From Verrucomicrobiota bacterium (GTDB lineage Bacteria > Verrucomicrobiota > Verrucomicrobiia > JADLBR01): 62,584 nt of DNA. The DNA lies in the NCBI GenBank assembly GCA_029560585.1, contig JAKQKQ010000126.1, forward strand, positions 1-62,584, written 5' to 3'. Each line of letters begins with the position of its first letter. Position 1 is the stretch's first letter. The notes under the pieces were generated by a model, which was not told where the DNA came from, searched no databases, and worked only from the letters and a program-made list of their open reading frames with translations. Made by a program: the position numbers and the translations under genes. Below, in pieces: positions 36,543 through 45,802 of this stretch.

Positions 36543-36709
36543 GCCGGCAAGCCGCCCAGATCGCTAAAGCTGGCGCCACACCACCCCTCCCGCGCCACAC
36601 GCGCGCGTAGTCCGCCGCTCCCCGCCGCCCCCCCCGATGCGTGTTGCGCCGCGGCCCCCCTATCCTTATTAGAGTCCTGTGGGCGCGGTGTCGGCCGCGC
36701 CGTTGCCCC

Positions 36710-38998
36710 ATGGGACGAAAACGACAGCAGATCAAGTCCGAACTGGCAGCCGCAACCGCAAGGCGCCGTCGGTCCCTCCTTGTCCCAGCCATCGCCATCC
36801 TCGCCGTCGCCACCCTGATCACCGCGGCCATCTTCCACCTCGCCAACCCGGAGGAGCCGATCATCCCCGGCCAGACCATCACCCCCGATCTCGCAAAACG
36901 ATCGCGCATCCCACCGAACGAGGCCGTCGCGTGCGGCAAGTGCCACAAGCCCGAATTCGACCTCTGGGTCAATTCCCAGCACGCGTGGGCCAACCGGCTC
37001 GTCAGCGCCAGCCGCGACAAACCCGCGTTCCATCCCGACCGCCTCCTCGCCCATGGCTCATTCACCAACACCATGCGCGTCGCCACCGGCCTCTTCGAAA
37101 TCACGACCACCGGCCGAACCGGCACCGCCTCCGTGCACCACGCCGAGGCCGTCATCGGCATCGAACCCCTCCGCCAGTACCTCGTGCCATTCCCCGGCGG
37201 CAGGCTCCAGGTCGTCGACGTCTCGTACGACCCCAGGAATGACGATTGGTTCAACGCGCAGGGCGACGAGGATCGCCAACCTAACGAATGGGGCTACTGG
37301 AAGAACCGCTCCATGACGTGGAACGTGCAGTGCGCCTATTGCCACATGACCGGCCTGAAGAAAAATTACGACCCCGCCACCGACGCCTATTCCACAACGT
37401 GGCGCGCCATGGGCATCTCCTGCACGCAGTGCCATGGCACGATGCCCGCCCACATGGCGAACCCCAAGGCCCCCGTCGTCGGCGCCGAGAAACGCTCCCC
37501 CGACCAGATCTTCCACGCCTGCGGTTCCTGTCACTCGCGCCGCGAAGAGATCACCGGCCGATTTGTCGCCCGAGACGATTACTTCGACCACTACCGCCCC
37601 GCACTTCCCGACCTCGGCAACACGTACTACCCCGACGGCCAAGTCTGGGACGAGGATTTCGAGTTCTCCTCTTTCCTCACCAGCCGCATGGGCCACAAGG
37701 GCGTCCGTTGCCTCGATTGCCACAACCCCCACTCGGGGAAACTGATCCTCCCGGTGGACAACAACGCGCTCTGCATGTCCTGCCACACCCCGCCCGGCCG
37801 TAATGGCGCCATCCCGATTCCCGACCCCGTCGCCCACGGCCACCACAAGGAGGGCTCCACGGGAAACCTCTGCGTCGAATGCCACATGCCCATAACCAAG
37901 TACATGGTCCGCGATCCGCGCCGCGATCACGGCTTCACCTGCCCCGACCCCCTGCTCACAAAGGAATCCGGCATCCCGAACGCGTGCAGCCGCTGCCACA
38001 CCGACAAGTCCATCGACTGGAACCTCGAATGGGCCCAGAACTGGTACGGCGCCCGCCTGGAGCGGCGCTCCCGCCAGCGCGCCCGCCTGGTCGCGCGCGC
38101 ACGCCGCATGGATGATTCGGCCGTCCAGCCATTGCTCGAAATGGCGCGGTCCGAGGAGATTGCCGCGTGGCGCGCAGCCATTGTCGGCATTCTCCAGCCA
38201 TGGTCCCACCGGCCGGAGGTACGCTCCCTTGTCGAGGAATCGCTCGCCCATCCCAGCCCCATGGTCCGATCCGCGGCCGTGCGCATCCTCAGCCCCATGC
38301 CTGACGCCATCGACCGCCTCAAGCCCCTTCAATCCGACCCCTCCACCCTCGTCCGCGTCGATGCCGCATGGGCCGCAGTTCAACAGAGGGCCAGCACCGA
38401 GCCCGCCGCCTACCGCGAGCTCCTGGATTACATCAACAATACCTGTGACCAGCCACCCGGTGCCCTGCGCCAAGCCCAGCTCGCGCTCGCCGAAAATCGC
38501 CACGCCGACGCCGAGGCCTGGGCCCGGAAGGCCGCCTCATGGGATCCCACCGGCGCCGCGCACAATCTCCTCGCCAGAATCCTCCATGCCATCGGCAAGC
38601 GCGGCGAGGCCATCCAGAACTTCCGCGTCGCCATGCGACTCGAACCCACCAGCCCAGACCATCCCTATGCCCTCGCCCTGCTCCTCGCCGAAACCGGCGA
38701 GGTCCAGGAAACTATAAAGCTTCTCCAGAAAGCCGTTCAACTCGACCCGGGCTTCGGCCGCGCATGGTACAACCTCGGCCTGGGCCTCGCACAACAGAAC
38801 CGCCTGGAGGAGGCCATCGCCGCGCTCCGCCAGGCCGAAAAACTCATGCCCGAGTCCCCGGACCCCGCCTACGCCCGCGCCACCATCCACCTCCGCCTCG
38901 GCGATATTCCCGCCGCCAAGGATGCCGCCCGCCGGGCGCTCGACATACAGCCCGACCACGAGGCCGCCAAAACCCTGATCCAGGGCGCGGACCATTAG
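36710..38998 (+). CDS. Membrane-anchored octaheme cytochrome c with HEAT-like and TPR domains
   Basis: Protein of 762 residues. A single N-terminal anchor helix (about 22-44) precedes eight CxxCH heme-c motifs between residues 75 and 430: CGKCH, CAYCH, CTQCH, CGSCH, CLDCH, CMSCH, CVECH and CSRCH, so about eight hemes on the periplasmic side. Then comes a HEAT-like stretch (440-570; RSEEIAAWRAAIVGILQP) and tetratricopeptide repeats (580-750; NLLARILHAIGKRGEAIQNF). The order resembles doubled-CXXCH cytochromes fused to TPRs known from several anaerobic-respiring phyla. It likely carries electrons and binds a partner. Transcribed into the FecR gene 60 bases downstream. Confidence 0.85.
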   Translation: MGRKRQQIKSELAAATARRRRSLLVPAIAILAVATLITAAIFHLANPEEPIIPGQTITPDLAKRSRIPPNEAVACGKCHKPEFDLWVNSQHAWANRLVSASRDKPAFHPDRLLAHGSFTNTMRVATGLFEITTTGRTGTASVHHAEAVIGIEPLRQYLVPFPGGRLQVVDVSYDPRNDDWFNAQGDEDRQPNEWGYWKNRSMTWNVQCAYCHMTGLKKNYDPATDAYSTTWRAMGISCTQCHGTMPAHMANPKAPVVGAEKRSPDQIFHACGSCHSRREEITGRFVARDDYFDHYRPALPDLGNTYYPDGQVWDEDFEFSSFLTSRMGHKGVRCLDCHNPHSGKLILPVDNNALCMSCHTPPGRNGAIPIPDPVAHGHHKEGSTGNLCVECHMPITKYMVRDPRRDHGFTCPDPLLTKESGIPNACSRCHTDKSIDWNLEWAQNWYGARLERRSRQRARLVARARRMDDSAVQPLLEMARSEEIAAWRAAIVGILQPWSHRPEVRSLVEESLAHPSPMVRSAAVRILSPMPDAIDRLKPLQSDPSTLVRVDAAWAAVQQRASTEPAAYRELLDYINNTCDQPPGALRQAQLALAENRHADAEAWARKAASWDPTGAAHNLLARILHAIGKRGEAIQNFRVAMRLEPTSPDHPYALALLLAETGEVQETIKLLQKAVQLDPGFGRAWYNLGLGLAQQNRLEEAIAALRQAEKLMPESPDPAYARATIHLRLGDIPAAKDAARRALDIQPDHEAAKTLIQGADH

Positions 38999-39058
38999 CC
39001 CATGTTGTCACTTGAGATTTGGCCTTCTTCTGCCAATCTTGCGCGGGAATTTACGCTT

Positions 39059-41497
39059 ATGGTACGGATCGCAACGGCCACATCCATCGCCTGCCTGGCG
39101 CTGTTCACCATGCCCCCAACGGTCCGAAGTGCCCCACAGGCATTTCAGGAGGCCGTTGTCACCGAGGCTGTCAATCGCGTCGACCTCCTGTCCGGCTCCG
39201 CCCAACGACCCGCCAAAGTCGAGGACCGCATCCACGGCAACGACGTCGTCCGAACCGGGGAACGGTCACGCGCCGAATTGAAGTTCCCCGATAGCACCAT
39301 CGCCCGCGTCGGCGCAAATGCCGCCTTCTCCTTCCGCCCGGACACCCGGGGAATCGATCTCCAGAAGGGAAGCATCCTCTTCCACTCTCCTAGGGGCCTC
39401 GGCGGTGGCGAGATTCGCACCGCGGCGGCCACCGCTTCCGTCCTCGGCACCACCATCGTCGTCTCTGCCACCTCGAACGGTGGCTTCAAGGTTCTCGTCC
39501 TCGAGGGCAAGGCAAAGGTCCGGGACGCTAAGGGTCGGATCCTCATCCTGCAAGCGGGCGAAATGAACTGTATCCTGCCCGGCAGAGGCGGCTCCATGTC
39601 CCCCGTCATCACCTTCCATCTGGCCCAACAGATCGGCAGTTCCAAGCTCATCAACGGATACAAGGCCGCGCTGGCCTCCATCAAGAAGATTGAAGCGGCC
39701 ATGAAACGCCAAGAACAGTTCATCCAAAGAGGTCTTCTCGAACCCACCGGCGAGGAAATGGGCGACGTCCAAGAGGGCGACATTTTGGAAATCCTTCCCG
39801 ACCCAGAATTGCGTCGGCGCCAAGGACTGCTGGACCCGTTGGCACGCCGAATCTTCCTCGCGTTGCTCCATCGCTATTATTACATGCTCAACCGGCCCGC
39901 GGTTGTCACCGACCTCCCCCTTGACCTGCGGCATGTCATCCACCCCGGCGAACTCGATAACCCCATCGCCTTCCATGCCTTCCTCTTGGCGCTTGCCGCC
40001 ACCGGATCCGGTGCCGGATCTGCCTCCGGTGACGATCCCGGCATAGATATCATCAGCGCACCCAATTTCGCCTTCGCCCCGCTCGAGGCCGGGTTCATCG
40101 CCAGGGGCATCGCGTTCAATGACGCCACCATCCACCTGGACGCATTCCGGCCCTCCGACGTCTTCACTTTCCTCTCTCTCGCCGATATCGTCATCAACGG
40201 AAACCTCGAGGTCGGCGGCCTGCGGGGCACCGTCGATTTCCACGCCCGGGGCACGATCGATTTCAGCGGCGAATCCACGATTTCGTCTCTCAACTTCGGC
40301 CTCAACATGGTCTTTGCCTCCGGCGGCCCCCTCTCCCTCAACACCGTGAATTTCGAACTCCCGGGCGGATTCCTCGGCCTCGCCTCCGGACAGTCCATAG
40401 ACATCAACTCGGGCCAGTGGTTCGTGACAGACGGCCTCCACATCGCCGCCAGGGGCCCCGTCACCATCTCCGACCTCACGCTCAATGGATCCTACAACGT
40501 CAACGCCATAACGGAGGGACCATTGTCATACACCTTTCCGCAGGTCGATATCTTCGCCGGCGGACCCATCACCCTGCTGAACACGGACTTCGGCAATGCC
40601 GAAGTCCTCGCCCTCACCCCGGACATTTTCTCCATCGACGGCTATTTCTACGCTCGCGGCCTCGATGCCATCGCCGGGACCATGGACCTCGACCTCTATA
40701 ACCTCGGCTACCTCGATTTCCTCCACCTCACCCAGATCGACGACTGGTCCCTGGTCGACACCAGCTGCTACGTCAACGGGGATATCGCGCTCGGCTCATT
40801 CGGCGCCCTCTCGCTCTCGGCGATCAGCCTCAACGCCCCCGACGGAATCGCCCTCCGTGGTCAGGATGTTTTCGTCGACGACTACTCCTCCCTCAACAGC
40901 CCCGGCACCTTCGGCGCCGAAGGGGTCACGATTGACTCGGCCGGAAAACTGTACGTCATCGGAAACAGCAGCATCGATTCTGGCAACAAGATCGAACTCC
41001 TTGGCATGGACGTCCGCCTCGAAAACGCCAACCTCACCGTCGACAGCGCCGATCCCCTCCACGCCATTCGCATCGACGCCCGCGACAGCCTGAACCTCAT
41101 CGCATCATCCCTCTCGTCCACGGGGCCCATCCTTCTCAACGCTAAGCAAAACATGAATCTCGTCGGCGGCGCCTTGAACGCCGGCACAACCGCCCCCTAC
41201 GACCTCATCCGTCTCACGGCCGGCAGTCAGCTCAATGTATTCGGCACCGCGCTCAACGCCGCAAACATCCGCCTCCAGGCCATCACCATCGCCCTCAAGG
41301 ATGTCAATTTCGCCGCCGGGTCACAGGTGACGCTCCGCTCGGGCAACGGCCTCCTCGCCCCCAACCCAAACAATCTCACACTAAACGGCGGTGTCGCGCT
41401 CCCAGGCTACGTCAACTACATAGACAACGTCCGCTACAACAATGTCCTCCTCTACGGGCAGCATCCGAACATCTCCATCCAGAAGATCAACCCATGA
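39059..41497 (+). CDS. FecR-domain protein with filamentous beta-helix
   Basis: Exported protein of 812 residues. After the signal peptide (1-27) there is a FecR domain (about 35-150; RHGNDVVRTGERSRAELKF-type pattern followed by RVGANAAFSF), which binds glycans or senses the envelope. A linker follows, then a long hemagglutinin-like right-handed beta-helix (about 330-800) of Asn/Asp/Gly/Ser-rich strands such as GTIDFSGESTISSLNFG. No beta-barrel or sorting tail on this protein. The next gene is an outer-membrane barrel that starts on the last four bases of this one (ATGA), so they are surely co-translated. ATG 39059 is chosen for the signal peptide. Confidence 0.8.
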   Translation: MVRIATATSIACLALFTMPPTVRSAPQAFQEAVVTEAVNRVDLLSGSAQRPAKVEDRIHGNDVVRTGERSRAELKFPDSTIARVGANAAFSFRPDTRGIDLQKGSILFHSPRGLGGGEIRTAAATASVLGTTIVVSATSNGGFKVLVLEGKAKVRDAKGRILILQAGEMNCILPGRGGSMSPVITFHLAQQIGSSKLINGYKAALASIKKIEAAMKRQEQFIQRGLLEPTGEEMGDVQEGDILEILPDPELRRRQGLLDPLARRIFLALLHRYYYMLNRPAVVTDLPLDLRHVIHPGELDNPIAFHAFLLALAATGSGAGSASGDDPGIDIISAPNFAFAPLEAGFIARGIAFNDATIHLDAFRPSDVFTFLSLADIVINGNLEVGGLRGTVDFHARGTIDFSGESTISSLNFGLNMVFASGGPLSLNTVNFELPGGFLGLASGQSIDINSGQWFVTDGLHIAARGPVTISDLTLNGSYNVNAITEGPLSYTFPQVDIFAGGPITLLNTDFGNAEVLALTPDIFSIDGYFYARGLDAIAGTMDLDLYNLGYLDFLHLTQIDDWSLVDTSCYVNGDIALGSFGALSLSAISLNAPDGIALRGQDVFVDDYSSLNSPGTFGAEGVTIDSAGKLYVIGNSSIDSGNKIELLGMDVRLENANLTVDSADPLHAIRIDARDSLNLIASSLSSTGPILLNAKQNMNLVGGALNAGTTAPYDLIRLTAGSQLNVFGTALNAANIRLQAITIALKDVNFAAGSQVTLRSGNGLLAPNPNNLTLNGGVALPGYVNYIDNVRYNNVLLYGQHPNISIQKINP

Positions 41498-42657
41498 CCG
41501 CGCCCTTCACCCGACACCACGCCCCAGCGCTCTGCCCCCTCCTCGCGGCCCTCGCACTCGCGGGATCCCTGCCCACCTCGGCGCAGGTCGGCACCCTCCC
41601 GCAAATCTCCACCGCCGCCGAAATGCAGCGCCGTCAGAGCCTCATGACCAATCCCTTGCACGGGACCACAACCCAGGTCTCACAGGAGGAGGCACCCTCC
41701 CTCTACCAGGACGAATTCGACGACGTCGGCCACCAGTTCATCGTCAAGGTCAAACCCCGCCGCACCTGGGTCGAGGCCCGCGTCGATAGCCAGTTCTATT
41801 ACACCTCTAACTTCGGCTACACCGAACCCGACACCGACCCGGATCCCATCGATACCTCTGTCCTGCTCAGCACCGCGGAGTTTGCCATCTCGCCCACATT
41901 CGATCTCGGCGGCGGCAAATTGAACCCCCGCCTCGGCTACCGCCACCAGTGGTACAACTACGACATCGTCGAGAACAATATCGACATCGACGGGCTCGGC
42001 TTCGGCCTCAATAACTTCGACTTCGATATCCAGACCGTCTTTGCCGAGGCCCGCTACACCTTCCCCGACCAGGAGTGGTACTGTTTCATCGGCGCCGAGT
42101 GGAACCGCTACCTCAGCCACGAGCAACCCGTCAATGACTACGACGAATTCTACAAGGAATTCCTCCCCTACCTCGGCATCCAGAAATCCTTCCCCCTCGG
42201 CGAAAGCGCGCTCTTCTCCATCGAGTACGATGCCTACCTCCACGTCACCGAGGTCACCCCCGCGTCCGATCTCCTGACCGCCGACGGAATCCCGCTCTTC
42301 ACCGTGGACGACAGCGGCAATCCCGTCCCCGCGGCCCAGTTTGACCCGCGCCCCAACGCCTACATCAATGACCGCATGGACCACGTCCTGACCCTCACTT
42401 TCGCGTACATGCCGCTGGAGAGTGTCATCCTTCGGCCGTTCTACCGATTCATGTACACGGACTACCTCAAGGGCGACTGGGGTGACCGCAACGATACCAT
42501 CCAGACCATCGGCCTCGTCGCCACATGGGACCTCGCCAAATGGTGCCAGCTCCGCGGCTTCATCAGCTACGACCACCACGAGTCCGACGACGAGAGAATC
42601 CCCGATTACCGCAAATGGGACGCCGGTTCCGGCGTCAGCCTCTCCGTCAAGTTCTAG
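41494..42657 (+). CDS. Outer-membrane beta-barrel protein
   Basis: A 387-residue protein: signal peptide 1-30 (LCPLLAALALAGSLPTSA), a short linker, then alternating aromatic/polar strands over residues 80-387 typical of an outer-membrane barrel of perhaps 14-16 strands (VDSQFYYTSNFGY, GLNNFDFDIQTVFAEARYTF). The C-terminal residue is Phe (SLSVKF), the BAM recognition signature. Strands with many Asp/Glu face the periplasm or outside. Overlap with the FecR gene indicates a matched pair, but no POTRA domain is present, so it is not a two-partner-secretion TpsB. A porin-like or cell-surface partner role is inferred. Confidence 0.75.
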   Translation: MTAPFTRHHAPALCPLLAALALAGSLPTSAQVGTLPQISTAAEMQRRQSLMTNPLHGTTTQVSQEEAPSLYQDEFDDVGHQFIVKVKPRRTWVEARVDSQFYYTSNFGYTEPDTDPDPIDTSVLLSTAEFAISPTFDLGGGKLNPRLGYRHQWYNYDIVENNIDIDGLGFGLNNFDFDIQTVFAEARYTFPDQEWYCFIGAEWNRYLSHEQPVNDYDEFYKEFLPYLGIQKSFPLGESALFSIEYDAYLHVTEVTPASDLLTADGIPLFTVDDSGNPVPAAQFDPRPNAYINDRMDHVLTLTFAYMPLESVILRPFYRFMYTDYLKGDWGDRNDTIQTIGLVATWDLAKWCQLRGFISYDHHESDDERIPDYRKWDAGSGVSLSVKF

Positions 42658-42659
42658 CC

Positions 42660-42775
42660 CGAGAATTCAGATGCCGGGCAGTAGGAGCCTGCTTGCAGGC
42701 GATCCCACGCACCGGTTCGCGCGAATCGCGCTCCTGCGCCTCATTTTCATCCCAGGCGGTGCCCAGAATGCCCGC
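42660..42775. repeat. Palindromic dispersed repeat, family B copy 2
   Basis: Same unit as 10857-10976. GAATTCAGATGCCG is followed by GCAGTAGGAGCCTG, and the internal hairpin is perfect (GCCTGC-TT-GCAGGC). Most of the shared tail (TCATTTTCA) is kept. Confidence 0.65.
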
Positions 42776-42880
42776 CGACAGGCGGGCGTCCGGGCCATGC
42801 GATCAAGATCGAAAATCCCCGCAGCCGTGGCGCAGGCAATCATGCCTGCGCCCGACGGTCCTTCGCCGGTAATGGCAGAG
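42770..42880. repeat. Array of short palindromes downstream of the barrel gene
   Basis: GCCCGCC-GACA-GGCGGGC (42770-42787), then GGCGCAGGC-AATCAT-GCCTGCGCC (42829-42852) flanked by CCGT...ACGG, then GGCAGA...TCTGCC (about 42874-42893). These are REP-like stems without T-runs. Confidence 0.6.
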
Positions 42881-43013
42881 AGGATTGTCTGCCCCACGGC
42901 ACTCCGAAATCCGCAGGCGGGTAATCTTGGCGCCACGAACCCCCCAGTATTCGCCAGAATATCGCCGCGCTTGCATTCCTCCCCATCCCACGCCTATATT
43001 GCACTTCTCCCAA

Positions 43014-43094
43014 GCGCGAGTGGTGGAATGGCAGACACGTACGTTTGAGGGGCGTATGCCGAAAGGCGTGGGGGTTCAAGTCCCCCCTCGCGCA
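43014..43094 (+). tRNA. tRNA-Leu (anticodon GAG)
   Basis: A full class-II cloverleaf folds by hand. Acceptor GCGCGAG pairs with CTCGCGC. The D stem is GTG/CAC. The anticodon stem TACGT/GCGTA encloses the loop TTGAGGG with anticodon GAG (CUC/CUU codons). A GCC/GGC variable arm and a GGGGG/CCCCC T-arm with TTCAAGT follow. Discriminator is A; CCA is not encoded. The 54 bases after it lead to nuoB. Confidence 0.9.
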
Positions 43095-43111
43095 CTTCCT
43101 TCAGTTTGCGC

Positions 43112-43139
43112 TTGCGCGGGTGTACCCCTCGATTAGCTT
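43112..43139 (+). promoter_or_regulatory. Candidate promoter for the nuo cluster
   Basis: TTGCGC at 43112-43117, a 16-base spacer and TAGCTT at 43134-43139. The ATG of nuoB follows 9 bases later, so the mRNA leader would be very short. It sits directly after the tRNA gene. Confidence 0.35.
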
Positions 43140-43148
43140 TCGTGCTTC

Positions 43149-43661
43149 ATGGGGACCGGCGAGTACAGCTACAACTCCAAGGTCGAGGGCAACGTTGTCC
43201 TCACCCAGCTCGATTCCGCTATCGCGTGGATCCGCAAGAACTCGCTCTGGCCCATGCCGATGGGCCTTGCCTGCTGCGCCATCGAAATGATGGCCGCCGC
43301 CTGCTCGCGGTTCGACATCGCCCGCTTCGGCGCCGAGGTGATGCGGTTCTCCCCGCGGCAGGCCGACCTCTTGATCGTCTCCGGCACCGTGACCTACAAG
43401 ATGGCCCTCGCCGTCAAGAGGATCTACGACCAGATGCCATCTCCCAAATGGGTCATCGCCATGGGCGCCTGCGCCTCCACCGGGGGCATGTACCGCAGTT
43501 ACGCGGTGCTCCAGGGCATCGACCGCCTTCTTCCCGTTGACGTCTACATCTCCGGCTGTCCGCCCCGCCCAGAGGCACTCCTCGATGGCCTCATGAAACT
43601 CCAGTCCAAAATCGAGCGCACCGCCTCCACCCGAGGCATCTTCCGCGCGGCCCCAGCGTGA
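43149..43661 (+). CDS. nuoB: NADH-quinone oxidoreductase subunit B
   Basis: Complex I subunit that carries the last Fe-S cluster (N2), donating electrons to quinone. All four N2 cysteines are visible: the pair in [10 protein letters not shown], then GACASTGG and ISGCPPRPE. At 170 residues the length is normal. It begins the nuoBCDEFG run, separated from the tRNA by 54 bases. It is followed by nuoC after 10 bases. This gene starts without an evident ribosome site. Confidence 0.95.
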   Translation: MGTGEYSYNSKVEGNVVLTQLDSAIAWIRKNSLWPMPMGLACCAIEMMAAACSRFDIARFGAEVMRFSPRQADLLIVSGTVTYKMALAVKRIYDQMPSPKWVIAMGACASTGGMYRSYAVLQGIDRLLPVDVYISGCPPRPEALLDGLMKLQSKIERTASTRGIFRAAPA

Positions 43662-43671
43662 AGCCAAGCCC

Positions 43672-44244
43672 ATGAACCGACAGAACCTCAAGGCGCGGCT
43701 GGACGCCGAATTCCCGGGCCTCGTAGAGATGCCACCCGAGTTCCGGGGCGAGACCACCCTCGTCGTCGGAAACGCCGGGCGCCTCCCCGAAGTCCTTCGC
43801 TTTCTGGAACGCGAATGCGCCTTCGACTACCTCATCGATATCTCAGGCGTCGACCACATGAACGAAACGCCGCGGTTCGAATTGGTCTACGAACTCTATT
43901 CGTATGGCGCCTCCCAGCACCTCCGCGCCAAGGCCCGTGTCCCCGAGGAAAGCGCCGAGGTCCCCAGCGCCTGCGATATCTGGCCCACCGCAAACTGGCA
44001 CGAGCGCGAGATCTTCGACATGATGGGCATCCGGTTTGCCGGACACCCCGACCTCCGCCGAATCCTCATGTGGGACGGCTACCCGCACCACCCCCTCCGC
44101 AAGGATTTCCCGCTAGAGGGCCTGCCCTGCGAGACGCCCGACGGCCACTTCACCCAGGCCGCTCCCATGGATGGCGGCCCCTTCGTGACGCGCCCCGCCG
44201 AACTCGCCCACCAGCGCGAGCCCAGATCCAAATCGCCCCTGTGA
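43672..44244 (+). CDS. nuoC: NADH-quinone oxidoreductase subunit C
   Basis: Peripheral-arm (30 kDa type) subunit that packs against NuoD near the quinone site. The conserved core YDLIDISGVDH-type region and the WPTANWHEREIFDMMGIRFAGHPDLRRILM signature (shown partly) are intact. 190 residues. The stop overlaps the GTG of nuoD in a GTGA junction, so nuoC and nuoD are coupled but not fused as in Enterobacteria. Confidence 0.93.
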   Translation: MNRQNLKARLDAEFPGLVEMPPEFRGETTLVVGNAGRLPEVLRFLERECAFDYLIDISGVDHMNETPRFELVYELYSYGASQHLRAKARVPEESAEVPSACDIWPTANWHEREIFDMMGIRFAGHPDLRRILMWDGYPHHPLRKDFPLEGLPCETPDGHFTQAAPMDGGPFVTRPAELAHQREPRSKSPL

Positions 44245-45494
44245 CAAATACGCCTTCAGATTTCGAGATGCCCGACCTCGCCGAGCGCTTCGCGCGCCAC
44301 GCCGAGGCCTACAACGCCTCGTGCCCAGAGGCCGAGCGCCTCGTCCTGAACGTGGGGCCCTCTCACCCCACCACCCACGGCGTACTCCGCCTCGTCCTCG
44401 AACTCGACGGCGAAACCATCGTCCGCGCCGAACCCGACATCGGCTACCTGCACCGCGGCGACGAGAAGATCGCCGAAAACATGACCTACAACCAGTTCGT
44501 TCCCTACACGGACCGGTTGGACTACATCGCCCCCCTCGCCAATAACGTCGCCTACGCCCTCGCCGTCGAAAAACTCCTGGGCTGGGAACTCCCCCCGCGC
44601 GGCCAGGCCATCCGCGTCATCTGCTGCGAAATGGCCCGCATCTCATCCCACCTCCTCGGCGTCGGCTGCTTCGGCATGGACTGCGGCGCCATGACCGTCT
44701 TCCTCTACACGTTCACCGAACGCGAGACCCTCTACAACTTGATCGAAATGCTGACGGGTGCCCGCTTCACCACCGCCTACACTCGCATTGGCGGCATGAC
44801 CCGCGACCTGCCCGACGGTTTCGTCCCCGGCCTCCGCAAGTTCCTCGACGCCCTCCCCGCCCGCATCGACGAGGTGGATCGCCTTCTCTCCCGGAACCGC
44901 ATTTTCGTGGACCGCACGAAGGATGTCGGCGTCATCTCCAAAGACGATGCCGTCGCCTTCGGCCTGTCCGGCCCCAACTTCCGTGCGTGCGGCATCGAGT
45001 TCGACCTGCGTCGTCGCCATCCCTACCTCGGATACGAGAAGTACGATTTCGAGATCCCCGTCGGATCCGTCGGCGACTGCTACGACCGCTATTACTGCCG
45101 TCTCCAGGAAATCCGCGAGAGCGTCAAAATCCTGACGCAGGTCCTCGACTCCCTCCCGGACGGCCCGATCTGCGTCCAGGATCGCAAAGGCGTCCTCCCC
45201 CCCAAGGATCGCGTCCTCACGAGCATGGAAGAGCTGATCCACCAATTCATGCTTGTCACCGCCGGGATCGATGCCCCGCCAGGAGAGATCTACTTCGGCC
45301 ACGAGAACCCGAAGGGCGAACTCGGTTTCTACATCTGCAGCAAGGGCGGTGGTGTCCCCTATCGCCTAAAGATCCGCTCCCCCTCGTTCGTCAACCTCAG
45401 CATCCTTCCAAAACTTCTGTCCGGCCACATGATCGCGGACGTCGCCGCTATACTCGGTTCCCTGGATTTCGTCATGGGCGAATCCGATAGATGA
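44241..45494 (+). CDS. nuoD: NADH-quinone oxidoreductase subunit D
   Basis: 49-kDa subunit lining the quinone-binding cavity with NuoB. Hallmarks are GPSHPTTHGVLRLVLELDGE near the N-terminus, DIGYLHRGDEKIAENMTYNQ, the quinone-site His of this region, and a C-terminal LGSLDFVMGESDR ending in the required terminal Arg. GTG 44241 overlaps nuoC; ATG 44268 (MPDLAERF) is a possible alternative. 417 residues. The next gene, a lipoprotein, begins on the stop. Confidence 0.94.
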   Translation: MTNTPSDFEMPDLAERFARHAEAYNASCPEAERLVLNVGPSHPTTHGVLRLVLELDGETIVRAEPDIGYLHRGDEKIAENMTYNQFVPYTDRLDYIAPLANNVAYALAVEKLLGWELPPRGQAIRVICCEMARISSHLLGVGCFGMDCGAMTVFLYTFTERETLYNLIEMLTGARFTTAYTRIGGMTRDLPDGFVPGLRKFLDALPARIDEVDRLLSRNRIFVDRTKDVGVISKDDAVAFGLSGPNFRACGIEFDLRRRHPYLGYEKYDFEIPVGSVGDCYDRYYCRLQEIRESVKILTQVLDSLPDGPICVQDRKGVLPPKDRVLTSMEELIHQFMLVTAGIDAPPGEIYFGHENPKGELGFYICSKGGGVPYRLKIRSPSFVNLSILPKLLSGHMIADVAAILGSLDFVMGESDR

Positions 45495-45505
45495 GGTGCC
45501 ACGCC

Positions 45506-45802
45506 ATGAAAAACTGCCCTCGACTCACCCGCCTCGCCGCCGCTGCCGCAACCATCGCCATCCTCGCCGCCTGCGGCGCACCCTTCAATCCCCAGAGTTT
45601 CGCAAAGATCCAAAACGGCATGACGGAGGCAGAGGTCACTGCGATCCTGGGCAAACCAACCTCAATCGAGTCCGGCAGCCTGCCCATCCTGAACATCACC
45701 GGCACCGAATACACCTATCGCAGCGGAAATGCACGCGGCACCATCGCGTTCGTCAACGGCAAGGTCGTCCTCAAGGAGGCCACCTTCGGGGACATGAAAT
45801 GA
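45506..45802 (+). CDS. BamE/SmpA-like small lipoprotein inside the nuo cluster
   Basis: Exported lipoprotein of 98 residues: signal peptide ending in a lipobox LAAC (about residue 20) and then a BamE/SmpA/OmlA-type domain (KIQNGMTEAEVTAILGKPTSIESG, shown as two pieces: MTEAEVTAILGKP and the preceding NG). This is a common small outer-membrane assembly fold. It lies between nuoD and nuoE and is coupled to both: the ATG at 45491 overlaps the nuoD stop, though a GAGG nine bases before 45506 makes 45506 the better start, and its stop overlaps nuoE (ATGA). I know of no Complex I subunit like this. Confidence 0.78.
   Translation: MKNCPRLTRLAAAAATIAILAACGAPFNPQSFAKIQNGMTEAEVTAILGKPTSIESGSLPILNITGTEYTYRSGNARGTIAFVNGKVVLKEATFGDMK

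Larger units (their letters stand above)
42658..43013. other. Intergenic palindrome-rich region before tRNA-Leu
   Basis: It contains family B copy 2, several further hairpins (see the repeat entry) and nothing convincing as a gene. Frames across it on either strand are base-composition artefacts. Confidence 0.65.
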
